Positions 9,586-17,626 of a DNA stretch of 64,000 bases are shown here, one piece after another (positions within the stretch are counted from its first letter, which is position 1; each line of letters begins with the position of its first letter). The position numbers were made by a program, and so were the translations under genes. The notes below the pieces were generated by a model, which was given only the letters and a program-made list of their open reading frames with translations, ran no database searches and had not been told where the DNA came from. The DNA lies in the NCBI GenBank assembly GCA_001898035.1, contig MKRX01000001.1, positions 185,318 through 249,317 on the forward strand. The letters are read 5' to 3'. This DNA comes from Armatimonadetes bacterium 55-13. GTDB lineage: Bacteria; Armatimonadota; Fimbriimonadia; Fimbriimonadales; Fimbriimonadaceae.

Positions 9586-10479
9586 TTACCCTTCGACCAT
9601 CTCCTCGATAGTTTTTGGCCAATCGTCCTTGAGAAGTCTGGAAAGAGCCCGATCCGCCAAGACCCGATCCTCGTTTTGGCATCGAGCACAATAATTAGTC
9701 TCGTTCTCGGCATGGACAATACGCTGAATTGGCATACCGCAGACTCGGCATGGTTGCCCATAGCGTCCGTGTACGTAGAAGTCGTCTCGAAATGCCGTGA
9801 TCTGTCCCCTTCCTGGAAACTTGTTCTTGAATTCTTTCCGGAGAACTTCTGTCCAGTGCTCTAAAGTTTCGATTGCCGCGACGCGGAGACGCTCGATCTC
9901 CTCGTTGGTAAGAGCGCCACTGAGTCGGACGGGCGAAAGGCGAGCGGCAAACAGGATTTCGTCGGAGTAGGTATTTCCGATCCCGCTGAAAACCGAGGGG
10001 TTGGTCAGGATACGTTTGAGGGTCCGATTCTCCTTTACCAGCCCCTCTTTGAAACTCTGGAAATCGGCGGTAAGAGGATCCAACCCACCACGATCATGCT
10101 CCTTCAGAGGTTCGCGATCTTGGACCACGTGCAAGGATGCTCGTCTCTTGGTCCCCGCCTCTGTCATTACCAGCGAGCCGTGATCAAACTCAAAGACCGC
10201 CAATTCGGCCTTGCCTCCTTTTACGGCTTTGGTCGACCAAAGAAATCTTCCCGCGATCATGAGGTGAAACACCAAATGCAGGTCGCCTTCCAGACTCACG
10301 ACGATGCGTTTACCTAGCCGAGACACCTCGACAACTTTCCGACCCTCGGTCTCTTTGATCGATGGAGAGAGACTCCGAACGAGAAACGGTTTAAGGACTC
10401 GGGCACGCTGCAGTTCATGCCCGAGTACGGTGCGTTCTAGCGCTTCGATATAGGCGGTAATGTCCGGGAGTTCCGGCAT
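9586..10479 (-). CDS. Fpg/Nei-family DNA glycosylase
   Basis: The protein starts MPELPD, so Pro2 (Schiff-base nucleophile) and Glu3 are present. A conserved lysine lies at about 57 (RLGKR). The helix-two-turn-helix is SGIGNTYSDEILF (about 165-177). A four-cysteine zinc finger uses Cys244, Cys247, Cys264 and Cys267. It excises oxidised bases and cuts the backbone by beta/delta elimination. Unlike standard MutM, which ends just after the finger, this one has about 30 extra helical residues at the C terminus, so I do not choose between MutM and Nei-like. It lies 61 bp downstream of the SRPBCC gene's start, on the same strand. Confidence 0.88.
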   Translation of the reverse strand: MPELPDITAYIEALERTVLGHELQRARVLKPFLVRSLSPSIKETEGRKVVEVSRLGKRIVVSLEGDLHLVFHLMIAGRFLWSTKAVKGGKAELAVFEFDHGSLVMTEAGTKRRASLHVVQDREPLKEHDRGGLDPLTADFQSFKEGLVKENRTLKRILTNPSVFSGIGNTYSDEILFAARLSPVRLSGALTNEEIERLRVAAIETLEHWTEVLRKEFKNKFPGRGQITAFRDDFYVHGRYGQPCRVCGMPIQRIVHAENETNYCARCQNEDRVLADRALSRLLKDDWPKTIEEMVEG

Positions 10480-10493
10480 CCACCTACGTTACA

Positions 10494-11189
10494 CTACTTA
10501 GGGCTCTTCTTAATCCAGTACACCGTGATGTTGTCATTAACCGTTGGCTCGAAATTCTGACGCTTCCAAACGAGCAGTTTGCCTATTCGCTCATACCCCG
10601 GAGAACTCAGCTTGGCGCTAAAGTCTTTGGCGACCGAGCCAAGATCGAAGGTGATTTTGGCATTGCCAATCGGGCCCTTCCACGGCGCACCTGTCGAGAC
10701 AATGTACGTCACCTCGTGATAGCTCTTGTCCACATACGTTCCACCAGGCACCGTCTGATAACGATTGACGATCACCTTCGTCTCGCCTTTCTTGAAGGAC
10801 ACGTCTTTGACCCACCAGTAATGTTCGCCGTAATCTTCGGCGCTCTTCGGGGCAAGGGCCCGGCGTGAAACGGCGATGGGTTTGCCGTTTACGGTGGACT
10901 TAAACCACCTGAATCGCGTTTTTTGCCCCTTTTTCATTTCGGGCACGTTGTAGGATTCTTCGGGGAACCCCATCTGGATCTTGGTTTCTGGCCCTTCGTT
11001 CTTAAAAACGAATTTCGCCTCCACGATCGCCTCGGGCAGTTTGACGTATATCTCTTCCATTACCATTCGGATGGAAGGATTCGACTTTAGGGGGGTAACG
11101 GTTCCCCCGGAAGCCATCACAAATGAGTCGTTGGCCTCCGCCGAAATGGCGAAGACGAGAAATGCTAATGCAATTGTCCAAGTTTTCAT
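10494..11189 (-). CDS. secreted DUF4424-like protein
   Basis: The ATG at 11189 starts a clean signal peptide (MKTWTIALAFLVFAISAEA); an upstream frame would add 18 unlikely residues. The mature start, NDSFVMASGGTVTPLK, followed by a strand-rich region (IRMVMEEIYVKLPEAIVEAKFVFKN split across it), resembles the DUF4424 family of periplasmic beta proteins. The function is unknown. It lies 14 bp upstream of the Fpg/Nei gene on the same strand, so the two may be co-transcribed, but no functional link is evident. Confidence 0.6.
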   Translation of the reverse strand: MKTWTIALAFLVFAISAEANDSFVMASGGTVTPLKSNPSIRMVMEEIYVKLPEAIVEAKFVFKNEGPETKIQMGFPEESYNVPEMKKGQKTRFRWFKSTVNGKPIAVSRRALAPKSAEDYGEHYWWVKDVSFKKGETKVIVNRYQTVPGGTYVDKSYHEVTYIVSTGAPWKGPIGNAKITFDLGSVAKDFSAKLSSPGYERIGKLLVWKRQNFEPTVNDNITVYWIKKSPK

Positions 11190-11245
11190 TGATGCGGAGC
11201 GAACACCTCTTTGCTCCGATGCCAATGACGCGCCAGAAAACAACT

Positions 11246-11467
11246 CTATTCTATTATTTTTAAATTATCGTTTATGAGTAAGTCCTTTGGGTGATCTAGG
11301 CTCAGTCTCGGACCCACGCGGTCCCAAATGGATTGCTTTTCAGTTCCAGACATGCTTGTCCATCGTGCGATCTCATCAAGAGTTCGGTGACACCCAAGGC
11401 AGACCTCGTCCGGGCCGAGGCGGCAGACCTTTTGGCAGGGCGATGGAATTTCCTCAGGCGCGGGCAC
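11246..11467 (-). CDS. DUF1289 family small cysteine protein
   Basis: The 73-residue protein shows the DUF1289 signature SPCxxVC, then CLGCHRTLDEIARW, giving four cysteines that probably hold a metal or iron-sulfur site (family knowledge; no function assigned). It starts at GTG. It lies upstream of the DUF4424-like gene with a 56-bp gap, and starts 35 bp from the divergent S51-like gene. Confidence 0.75.
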   Translation of the reverse strand: MPAPEEIPSPCQKVCRLGPDEVCLGCHRTLDEIARWTSMSGTEKQSIWDRVGPRLSLDHPKDLLINDNLKIIE

Positions 11468-11502
11468 GAATATGGATACGCCCCAAGGCGTAGAATCGAC
11501 TC

Positions 11503-12177
11503 ATGATTCTGGTTGCAGCCATGGTGCTTCTCTATCACCAATCTTCTCCCGGTCAGCTTTATTTGACCGGTGGAGGGAAAGTTCCAGGCGAGCTCTATAA
11601 CAAGTTCATCGAAGCCTGTGGGAATGGCTTGATCGTTGTCCTGCCCCAGACTCAAGCGCGGCCTGAAAAGACGGGAGATGCGATCGTTCGCGAATTGAAA
11701 GAGCATGGAGCAAAGGAAGTATCGGTCCTGGCCTCATCTAAACCGAGTGAGTTTGAATTGAGCACTTTTGCCGGAAGACTCGCTGCTGCAAAGGGGATTT
11801 GGGTTCCTTCGGGGGACCCCACTTTGTTCCTGGGGAGGTTCAGATCGGATTGGCTGCAAGTCAATCTTGTCGACTCCGTGAAGAAAGGCGCCCATTTTTT
11901 TGGCAGCGGCGGGGGCGCCATGTTGCCCGGCGCGTTTATGATCACGGGACAGAACTCGGGGGGGCTCGCAAACACGACGGCCGGACTGTCATTGACGCCG
12001 TGGGTGATTGACACCTATTTTCGCGAACGTAAGCGAGAAAAGCGACTGTCGAGCGCTTGCGAGATTGCTAAGTCCGCTGGAATCGGTCTGAGCGAAGCCG
12101 ATTGGGTGGTTATCAAAGGAAACGAAGTGGTTGACCGAGGTGGCCAACCCGCGCTCGTTCCAAAGCCAAATTCTTAG
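11503..12177 (+). CDS. peptidase S51 / cyanophycinase-like protein lacking the nucleophile
   Basis: The 224-residue protein has the fold markers of S51 class I amidotransferase-like peptidases: a TGGGK opening (about 22-26) and GIWVPSGDPTLFL (98-110), which matches the IxxxGGDQ region. Where active members carry GTSAGA with the nucleophilic Ser, this one reads GSGGGA (134-139), so the Ser position is Gly. It has a short hydrophobic N terminus. It may be an inactive binding homologue, or may use Ser135 instead. It stands alone between a DUF1289 gene and the convergent ABC cassette, sharing TTAG with the last gene's stop. Confidence 0.6.
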   Translation: MILVAAMVLLYHQSSPGQLYLTGGGKVPGELYNKFIEACGNGLIVVLPQTQARPEKTGDAIVRELKEHGAKEVSVLASSKPSEFELSTFAGRLAAAKGIWVPSGDPTLFLGRFRSDWLQVNLVDSVKKGAHFFGSGGGAMLPGAFMITGQNSGGLANTTAGLSLTPWVIDTYFRERKREKRLSSACEIAKSAGIGLSEADWVVIKGNEVVDRGGQPALVPKPNS

Positions 12178-12881
12178 GCCATCTTGCTCGGCGGGACGTC
12201 CATACTGAAGAACTCAAGAACGTCGTCCAAGCGATCGCTTTCTTTCACACAGGCTTCGTTCATGGTCTCCTGCTTCGCCTTTGCTTCCTCAATTGCCTTC
12301 TTTTTGTCGGCGATCTGTTGTTCCAGCGTCATGATCTCGATTTCTGCACGAGCGCAGTAGTCGGTCGCTTGTTTGGTAAAGCTCTCGTTATAGGCGGCCA
12401 ACGCCGCGAGTTTACGGGAAGCATCCGCTACGATCTGCTCCGTGGTCACCCCAAGGGTCTTGGCCATGGCGCCGAGCGTGACCTTGATCGTCGCTCGCTT
12501 GCTGTCGATGGGTAGATCGGCGGGGAGCGAGGCAAAGAGTTCAAGGATTTGTTCCGCGGTGAACGGAGAGGTGGGTAGCTTGGCTAACGAGTAGATGGAT
12601 TCGAAATTGATCGTGCCATCCGGCCGAACCACGGGCTCGGTGGGAGCGGTCGCTTCGGGAGCAGGCACGGGGGTTGCGACTTCTTCAGGAACCTTTATCT
12701 CATCAAGATTCGGTCCTGGCTGCTCTCGGACGATCTGCTCGATTGTCTTGGCTTTTGGAGCGGGCGCGGGTGCGGGACTGGGATCTTCCAGTGGGTCATA
12801 ACCGGAAGTGGAAACCTTGTTTGGATCCTCTTCGAATTCAACAAATAGTCCAGCGGCTTTCTTCAGCGTTTCGCGAATCAT
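12174..12881 (-). CDS. uncharacterised Pro/Ala-rich and coiled-coil protein, last gene of the ABC cassette
   Basis: The 235-residue protein has no signal or membrane segment. It has an acidic N terminus, a Pro/Ala-rich linker (about 33-90), a globular helical part (about 90-150) and a long coiled coil (about 150-220, EIEIMTLEQQIADKKKAIEE). It ends MDVPPSKMA. It begins 3 bp after the 306-residue membrane protein gene, so it is very likely translated from the same message as the OmpA-linked ABC transporter. I recognise no family. A cytosolic scaffold or regulator of the membrane complex is only a guess. Confidence 0.65.
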   Translation of the reverse strand: MIRETLKKAAGLFVEFEEDPNKVSTSGYDPLEDPSPAPAPAPKAKTIEQIVREQPGPNLDEIKVPEEVATPVPAPEATAPTEPVVRPDGTINFESIYSLAKLPTSPFTAEQILELFASLPADLPIDSKRATIKVTLGAMAKTLGVTTEQIVADASRKLAALAAYNESFTKQATDYCARAEIEIMTLEQQIADKKKAIEEAKAKQETMNEACVKESDRLDDVLEFFSMDVPPSKMA

Positions 12882-12884
12882 GAT

Positions 12885-13805
12885 TTATTTCTCGTTGGGA
12901 GCATTGTAGAGCTTTCGTGCGCCCGCTTCCAACGGCATCACGTCAAAGGGCGCCACATCAGCCAAGGTTTCGGTGAGGTTGTCCGTCTGGAAGACGACGT
13001 CATCAATATCGGCGAGAACCTGTTCGGGAGAGCGCGCTCGAATCTCATCGTTGATCAACCCGAACGTGTCTTCCATCAGGCTCAACTGGTGCCCTAGGTT
13101 GATGAGGATTTCGCCCATTCGGACGACGTACTGACTTCTTCGTTGAAGGACCTCTTTTCGCTTCTCAAGAACCGCTTGGTTGTGGAGATTAGCGTCCTTT
13201 TGGAGCAGTTCGTCGATGTTATTGATCTCGTCCGTGTACTTCTCACTGATCATTCCGACAGTGTCCTGAATCCACTCGTCCCGCTCCGTCATATCCTCGA
13301 TTTGGAACACGATTTTCTTTCCGGGACGCTTCTGGACCGGCGGAGGGGTGATGGGGCCGTGCTTAACTTCATCTAACACGGATCGGAGATAGTTCTCAAA
13401 TTGAGTCTCTTTGCTTGCGAATAGCAAGAACTTCTCAAGAAGGTAGTCGAGCTTTCGAAGGACTTCACGGAAGATCAGCCGACCGTCTAGGGTCTGGCCA
13501 CCAATCTGGTTGCGGACGGTTTCCAGGCGGGAAAATCTCGCTTGCACGGATGCGCCAAGGGTGGGGAAGACCTGATCCCTTAGCTTGCGTCGGCGATCAA
13601 TGACCTCTTGGTCATATTTGACGGCAAGGCGTTTTTCAAACCACTTGGAATCTGGAACGAACAGAAGGTATGCAGCTTCAACGACCAACGCGCCCAGAAT
13701 CGGCAACGGGTTGAGAAGAGCAGCGGAAAGAGCGGCGGCTCCAGCGAGTCCAACCGTGTTGTAACCCTCCAGGAACGCCTCCTTCAGTTTGCTTGGTCTC
13801 TTCAT
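12885..13805 (-). CDS. uncharacterised membrane-anchored coiled-coil protein of the ABC cassette
   Basis: The 306-residue protein has a hydrophobic hairpin near the N terminus (about 16-52, rich in Ala/Leu, broken by NPLP). Its long, mostly helical charged C-terminal part is about 250 residues (DEWIQDTVGMISEKYTDEINN and similar). Such a layout places the bulk in the cytosol. It follows the ATPase gene by 55 bp and precedes the Pro-rich coiled-coil gene by 3 bp. I recognise no family. Its constant company with the ABC genes would have to be tested in other genomes. Confidence 0.65.
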   Translation of the reverse strand: MKRPSKLKEAFLEGYNTVGLAGAAALSAALLNPLPILGALVVEAAYLLFVPDSKWFEKRLAVKYDQEVIDRRRKLRDQVFPTLGASVQARFSRLETVRNQIGGQTLDGRLIFREVLRKLDYLLEKFLLFASKETQFENYLRSVLDEVKHGPITPPPVQKRPGKKIVFQIEDMTERDEWIQDTVGMISEKYTDEINNIDELLQKDANLHNQAVLEKRKEVLQRRSQYVVRMGEILINLGHQLSLMEDTFGLINDEIRARSPEQVLADIDDVVFQTDNLTETLADVAPFDVMPLEAGARKLYNAPNEK

Positions 13806-13860
13806 CCTTGGTAGCCTAATTCGTGCATCATCCTACCCATTTGACTGTAGGCTCCATATC

Positions 13861-14691
13861 CTACAGTTTCGGATAGATCGCCCGGATTTCTTTCATGAGA
13901 TCGATGAAAGCCGGATCTTCGGTGACGCCGTGCCGCCAGGCCAATCCAAGGTCGATGAGATTATAGTTCTTTTGAATACGTGCGCCGGGAATGATCTTGT
14001 CGTTTTCGTCACGGTCGCGGCCCAAAATCCAAACGGTATCGGCAACTTCCAGCGCAGCGGTAATGTCGTGAGTGACGATAATGAATGTCTTCATCTCGTC
14101 GGCCGCCGCCATCTCATTGATCATGGTGATCACCCTCTCGATGGCGTTCAGATCGAGGCCCGAGAATGGCTCGTCCATCAGCAGGAAGTGCTCACTGCAC
14201 ATGAACTGTTGGGCGATCGCCACGCGCTGCCGCTGACCTCCTGAAAGCTGCACGGGATATTTCCGAGCGTGTTCTTCAAGATTGAACTCGGAGAGAATCT
14301 TGTCCGCTTTCTCCTTCGCTGCGGAACTGTCTAGACCCGCTTGCTTTCCGGCAACGACCAAGTTACTGGCGACCGTTCGATGGCGGAAAAGGGGATAGTT
14401 CTGGGCAACGACACCGACTTCGCCCTTCACCACATATTTGGGCGGGTCACCGACCAAAACTTGGCCCGAATCGGGCTCATCAAGGCCAGCCAATATCCTA
14501 AAGAGGCGAGTTTTTCCAATGCCGGATGGGCCGAGGAGGGCCACCACTTGGCCTTGCTGCATCCCCGGTCGAACAATGTTTTTGACCTCGACATTGACGT
14601 CCCGAAGGATGAGCTTTCCGCCAAGAGTTAGGCTGACATTCTCAACCTTAAGGAGACACTCGCGAAGTTCGTAGTAAGCGGAGGCGCTCAT
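13861..14691 (-). CDS. ABC transporter ATPase (NitT/TauT-like importer type)
   Basis: The 276-residue nucleotide-binding protein has Walker A (GPSGIGKT), Q-loop region (VAQNYPLF), signature (LSGGQRQR), Walker B with catalytic Glu (LLMDEPFSG) and H-loop (VTHD). I chose the ATG at 14691, which gives a 4-bp ATGA overlap with the permease stop; the longer frame adds 13 unlikely residues. The C-terminal 50 residues (DRDENDKIIPGARIQKNYNL) extend beyond the usual core. It energises uptake through the adjacent permease. The substrate is unknown. Confidence 0.88.
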   Translation of the reverse strand: MSASAYYELRECLLKVENVSLTLGGKLILRDVNVEVKNIVRPGMQQGQVVALLGPSGIGKTRLFRILAGLDEPDSGQVLVGDPPKYVVKGEVGVVAQNYPLFRHRTVASNLVVAGKQAGLDSSAAKEKADKILSEFNLEEHARKYPVQLSGGQRQRVAIAQQFMCSEHFLLMDEPFSGLDLNAIERVITMINEMAAADEMKTFIIVTHDITAALEVADTVWILGRDRDENDKIIPGARIQKNYNLIDLGLAWRHGVTEDPAFIDLMKEIRAIYPKL

Positions 14692-15557
14692 GATCCTTGT
14701 CGCTCCAGGGTGAGGTCGGCGTAGGGGCACACGAGCCGACGAATCACGCCGATCACGTAGTCCTGAAGCAGGGCAACGAGGAGAATAACGATCTGGATCG
14801 CGTAGATGGCGTCCATCTTCAGATACTTCTGTTGAGTCAACAAGAGAACACCGAGGCCACCTTCAGAGCGGACGAACCCCTCCACCATCGTCAGCATCAG
14901 CCAGGCGATGGCGGCGTTTTGTCTCATGACTTCAAAGGCTTGGTCTGCCGTTCCAACGATGACGACTTCCCAAACCACTCGCCATTCGCTCATTCGAAGG
15001 GTTCGGGCATGATCGAACGATTCTTTGGGGATAGAGGCGACGACCGATGCCATCGATGTGATGAAAAAGACGGTCATGCCAAAGACCATCATGTAGAGTT
15101 TCAGGGCATATCCGCCAGCGCCCATGAGGGTGAAGACAAAGCTGAATCCAACTAAGCTCAAGTACCGCATCTTTGAGACGGCCTGAGCAATTGGTCGGAA
15201 GAAGGGCATGACGGTGAAATAGCTCAGCAGGAGAGCGATGCAAACGGTGATCAGCAGAGCGTGGAGCACCAGTTTGAAGCTGACCCAGAGGTCTGTCGCG
15301 AGTCCTCTTTCCTTCCACAAGATCACGAACGCGTGCCAGACATCGGCTGGTTTTGGAAGGACCTCATACGGAGACGCCATCCAAATCACGATCGCGGCCA
15401 CGATTTGAATCACGATGATGACTCGAAGCGTGTTTGCCGAGAGCGCTTGGTTGGGGAGGAAAGCGGCGAAGAACGGATGGGTCCGTTTCTTTTTGGGAGG
15501 GGCAAGGGTTGCCCCCGGAAGGGGATTCCCTCCGGGGGTTTGAGTGACGTCCGCCAT
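14688..15557 (-). CDS. ABC transporter permease (BPD_transp_1 type) with unusual N-terminal tail
   Basis: The 289-residue membrane protein has about six helices. Its cytoplasmic loop with EAA-like features (SFDHARTLRMSEWRVVWEV) marks the contact to the ATPase. The first 30 residues are a Pro/Gly-rich cytosolic tail (TPGGNPLPGATLAPPKKK). The DNA encoding that tail is made of two adjacent hairpin-forming inverted repeats (15499-15538), so the tail may derive from a small repeat insertion. It is 2 bp after the binding-protein gene and overlaps the ATPase gene by 4 bp. Confidence 0.87.
   Translation of the reverse strand: MADVTQTPGGNPLPGATLAPPKKKRTHPFFAAFLPNQALSANTLRVIIVIQIVAAIVIWMASPYEVLPKPADVWHAFVILWKERGLATDLWVSFKLVLHALLITVCIALLLSYFTVMPFFRPIAQAVSKMRYLSLVGFSFVFTLMGAGGYALKLYMMVFGMTVFFITSMASVVASIPKESFDHARTLRMSEWRVVWEVVIVGTADQAFEVMRQNAAIAWLMLTMVEGFVRSEGGLGVLLLTQQKYLKMDAIYAIQIVILLVALLQDYVIGVIRRLVCPYADLTLERQGS
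15499..15538. repeat. two adjacent inverted repeats inside the permease 5' coding region
   Basis: Two perfect stems share bases: GGGGCAA/TTGCCCC (7 bp, 3-base loop, 15499-15515) and CCCCCGGA/TCCGGGGG (8 bp, 11-base loop, 15512-15538). They encode the Pro/Gly-rich start of the permease. The form resembles a REP-like palindromic unit captured in frame. It could also slow early translation. No second copy of the exact unit was seen in the window. Confidence 0.45.
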
Positions 15558-15559
15558 GT

Positions 15560-17389
15560 TTAGCCGCCCGAGCGGATGACGATCTCCACACGTCGGTTAA
15601 TAGCCTTATTCTTGTCCGAGGTGTTCGGCACCAATGGATTCTGCTGACCGTGGGCGAAGACCGAGATACGGCCCTTGGGGAAGTTCAAAGGCAGTCTCTT
15701 TTCCAGCCAGCTCTTTACCGCGAACGCTCGCGATTCGGACAAATTCATGTTGCTGTCCGGACTCCCAACATTGTCGGTATGACCGTGAATTTCGACGGTT
15801 GTGTTACTGGCGATGACCAACTGTCGCTTCAGTTTCTCCAACTGCGAACCCGCCGCTGGCGAAAACTGAGCGGAACCCGTGTTGAATGGAATGTTCATCT
15901 TAAGGGTCGAGATCTTCTTGCCACCACCAGCTGGAGCCATGGTCGGGATATCGAGGCGAGTTACCGCTTCCTTCCGGGCACCGGCTTCCTTGTTCATGGC
16001 AAGCAAGCCCTTCAGGTAGCTCGTATCCAGAATTTCTCCTACCGCGTCATAGCGAGGGAAGTCGTGTGGATACTGCTGAACCAGGATGTCTCCGAACGCC
16101 GAGTAAGTTTCCGCGAACAGGTTTGCACCACCTTGGATCAATCCGAAGGTCAAGAGACCGTCGGTCAAGTCATTGACCGAGGAACCTCCAAGTTCAACCG
16201 CCAACCCTTGCTTATCCTTCTCGGTCGTACCCTTGAAGTACTTCGCCCAGTAGTCAGCGTCGGCATCCTTCTCGCCAAACACATCGGCGACGATTTCGGC
16301 GCCACGTCGGAAGGCCGCATCGCTGGACTTGATTGCTTTTCCACCTTCATAAAACGCAGCAAGCATCTCCTGGACATAGGGACGGTTATCTCGCATCCAC
16401 TTGTCAATTCCGATAATGGTGCAAGGCATTTGGTAGTTGTATTCCTTGGTAGAAACAATGGAGACCAGTCCGCCTTTTTCTTGCGCCACCTGTACGTCAC
16501 CCGGAGTCCAGGTAACCACGCCGTCGACGCGAATCTTTTTCATCTGACCCGTCGGCTTACCATTACGCACCACCGGTCGAGTCTCTTCGTAACCGGCGAT
16601 GTACTTTTGGCAAGCATCGATATAGTCGTTGGCGGCAACCCAGTTCAAGGCATCGGGATCGTAGGTCTTCTCATCGGGATTGTTTTTCAGACCGTTGTCA
16701 CCCAGCCATTTCATGGCGATGTTCCAGTCGCCGTCTCGGAGGTAGCCGGCCACCACGCCACCCTTGGACGCGCCGGGATTGGTCTTCCAAGACTCGGGAC
16801 CCATGAACTTGTCCTCGCCACGGCTGTAGCCAATGCAGCCAATAACCTTGGCTTTATAGTCGGATCCAAGCTTTTTCAGCGATTCATTCACTGCGGTCAA
16901 GAACTGGGGGGCGCCATCGCCCATGATCGCGACGAAGTGAGCGCCGTTTGAGGGGTTCTTGCTTCCGCCTTTGAATTGGGTAGCGAAGGCAATCAGCGCC
17001 TCTTGCATCTTGGTGGCATCGTCTTGGCGAGTGAACTTCAGATTCACCCCGTGCTTGGCCATGATGCTGCCCTCGGTTGTCTCGCGACCGCCGTTGGAGA
17101 ACATCGCGCCCATTTGAGCATTCCAAGCCCAGTGAAGGAATCGAATCTGCGGCTTGTTCGAATTGGCGAGGTCCGTTCCCGGCATCGAAACGTTGGTGCT
17201 GTTTCCGCCATCGGTTCGAACATCTCCGCCGTTGGGGAGATTAACCTTCGTTGGAACTGACGAGGCATCGGTGACATTGCCCGGGGCCAGGGCGCTTAGG
17301 CCACCACCTTTATATATCTTGTATCCGCCAAAAGCGGCGCCAATGATGAGAAGCAGAACCACTATCTTGCCCGAGGCTTTTAAACGCAT
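15560..17389 (-). CDS. substrate-binding protein fused to OmpA peptidoglycan-binding domain
   Basis: The 609-residue protein starts at ATG 17389 (GGGAG upstream); an upstream frame to 17494 adds residues unlike a signal. An N-terminal membrane segment (KIVVLLLIIGAAFGGYKIYK) is followed by a short linker, then a periplasmic type-2 binding-protein domain (about 75-480) of the NitT/TauT kind. An OmpA C-terminal domain follows (about 490-609) with HGHTDNVGS, NMNLSESRA and NRRVEI, the peptidoglycan-binding Asp and Arg region. It would thus be anchored at both inner membrane and murein. It is the first gene of the five-gene cassette. I recall similar fusions labelled as phosphate-type binding/OmpA proteins, but the ligand cannot be read here. 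Confidence 0.82.
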   Translation of the reverse strand: MRLKASGKIVVLLLIIGAAFGGYKIYKGGGLSALAPGNVTDASSVPTKVNLPNGGDVRTDGGNSTNVSMPGTDLANSNKPQIRFLHWAWNAQMGAMFSNGGRETTEGSIMAKHGVNLKFTRQDDATKMQEALIAFATQFKGGSKNPSNGAHFVAIMGDGAPQFLTAVNESLKKLGSDYKAKVIGCIGYSRGEDKFMGPESWKTNPGASKGGVVAGYLRDGDWNIAMKWLGDNGLKNNPDEKTYDPDALNWVAANDYIDACQKYIAGYEETRPVVRNGKPTGQMKKIRVDGVVTWTPGDVQVAQEKGGLVSIVSTKEYNYQMPCTIIGIDKWMRDNRPYVQEMLAAFYEGGKAIKSSDAAFRRGAEIVADVFGEKDADADYWAKYFKGTTEKDKQGLAVELGGSSVNDLTDGLLTFGLIQGGANLFAETYSAFGDILVQQYPHDFPRYDAVGEILDTSYLKGLLAMNKEAGARKEAVTRLDIPTMAPAGGGKKISTLKMNIPFNTGSAQFSPAAGSQLEKLKRQLVIASNTTVEIHGHTDNVGSPDSNMNLSESRAFAVKSWLEKRLPLNFPKGRISVFAHGQQNPLVPNTSDKNKAINRRVEIVIRSGG

Positions 17390-17542
17390 GTTTTTATTTA
17401 TCTCCCGGTCGCCGATCTCCGAGTCGATTAAGGTTCGAAAGATCGCTCCCGATAGTACCGGACTCAGTGTAACGAACCATAAAATATCCTGCAACTGACC
17501 TTAGATAGTTCGTATCGCCAAATCCGTCCAGAGGAGATTTAC

Positions 17543-17626
17543 GTGGCGACTTACAAAGGGTTGCAGACTTTCGCTAATTGGAACGATCTGGCAAAAGTCG
17601 GTAATACTGGTCGAGTTCATGTCTAG
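17543..17626 (+). CDS. 27-codon upstream ORF overlapping the K+ channel start
   Basis: A GTG at 17543 lies 6 bases after a perfect GAGGAG at 17531-17536. The frame runs 27 codons to TAG at 17624-17626, overlapping the channel ATG (17619) by 8 bp. The channel ATG itself has no ribosome site. Translation of the channel may therefore depend on ribosomes finishing this small ORF. The peptide is basic with one Trp and no membrane segment. It could be a leader only, or a small protein. Confidence 0.45.
   Translation: MATYKGLQTFANWNDLAKVGNTGRVHV

Noticed and set aside
15650..16951. 433-codon plus-strand frame opposite the binding-protein/OmpA gene
   Set aside because: Shadow of the real gene; residue mix is not protein-like and no start signal supports it.
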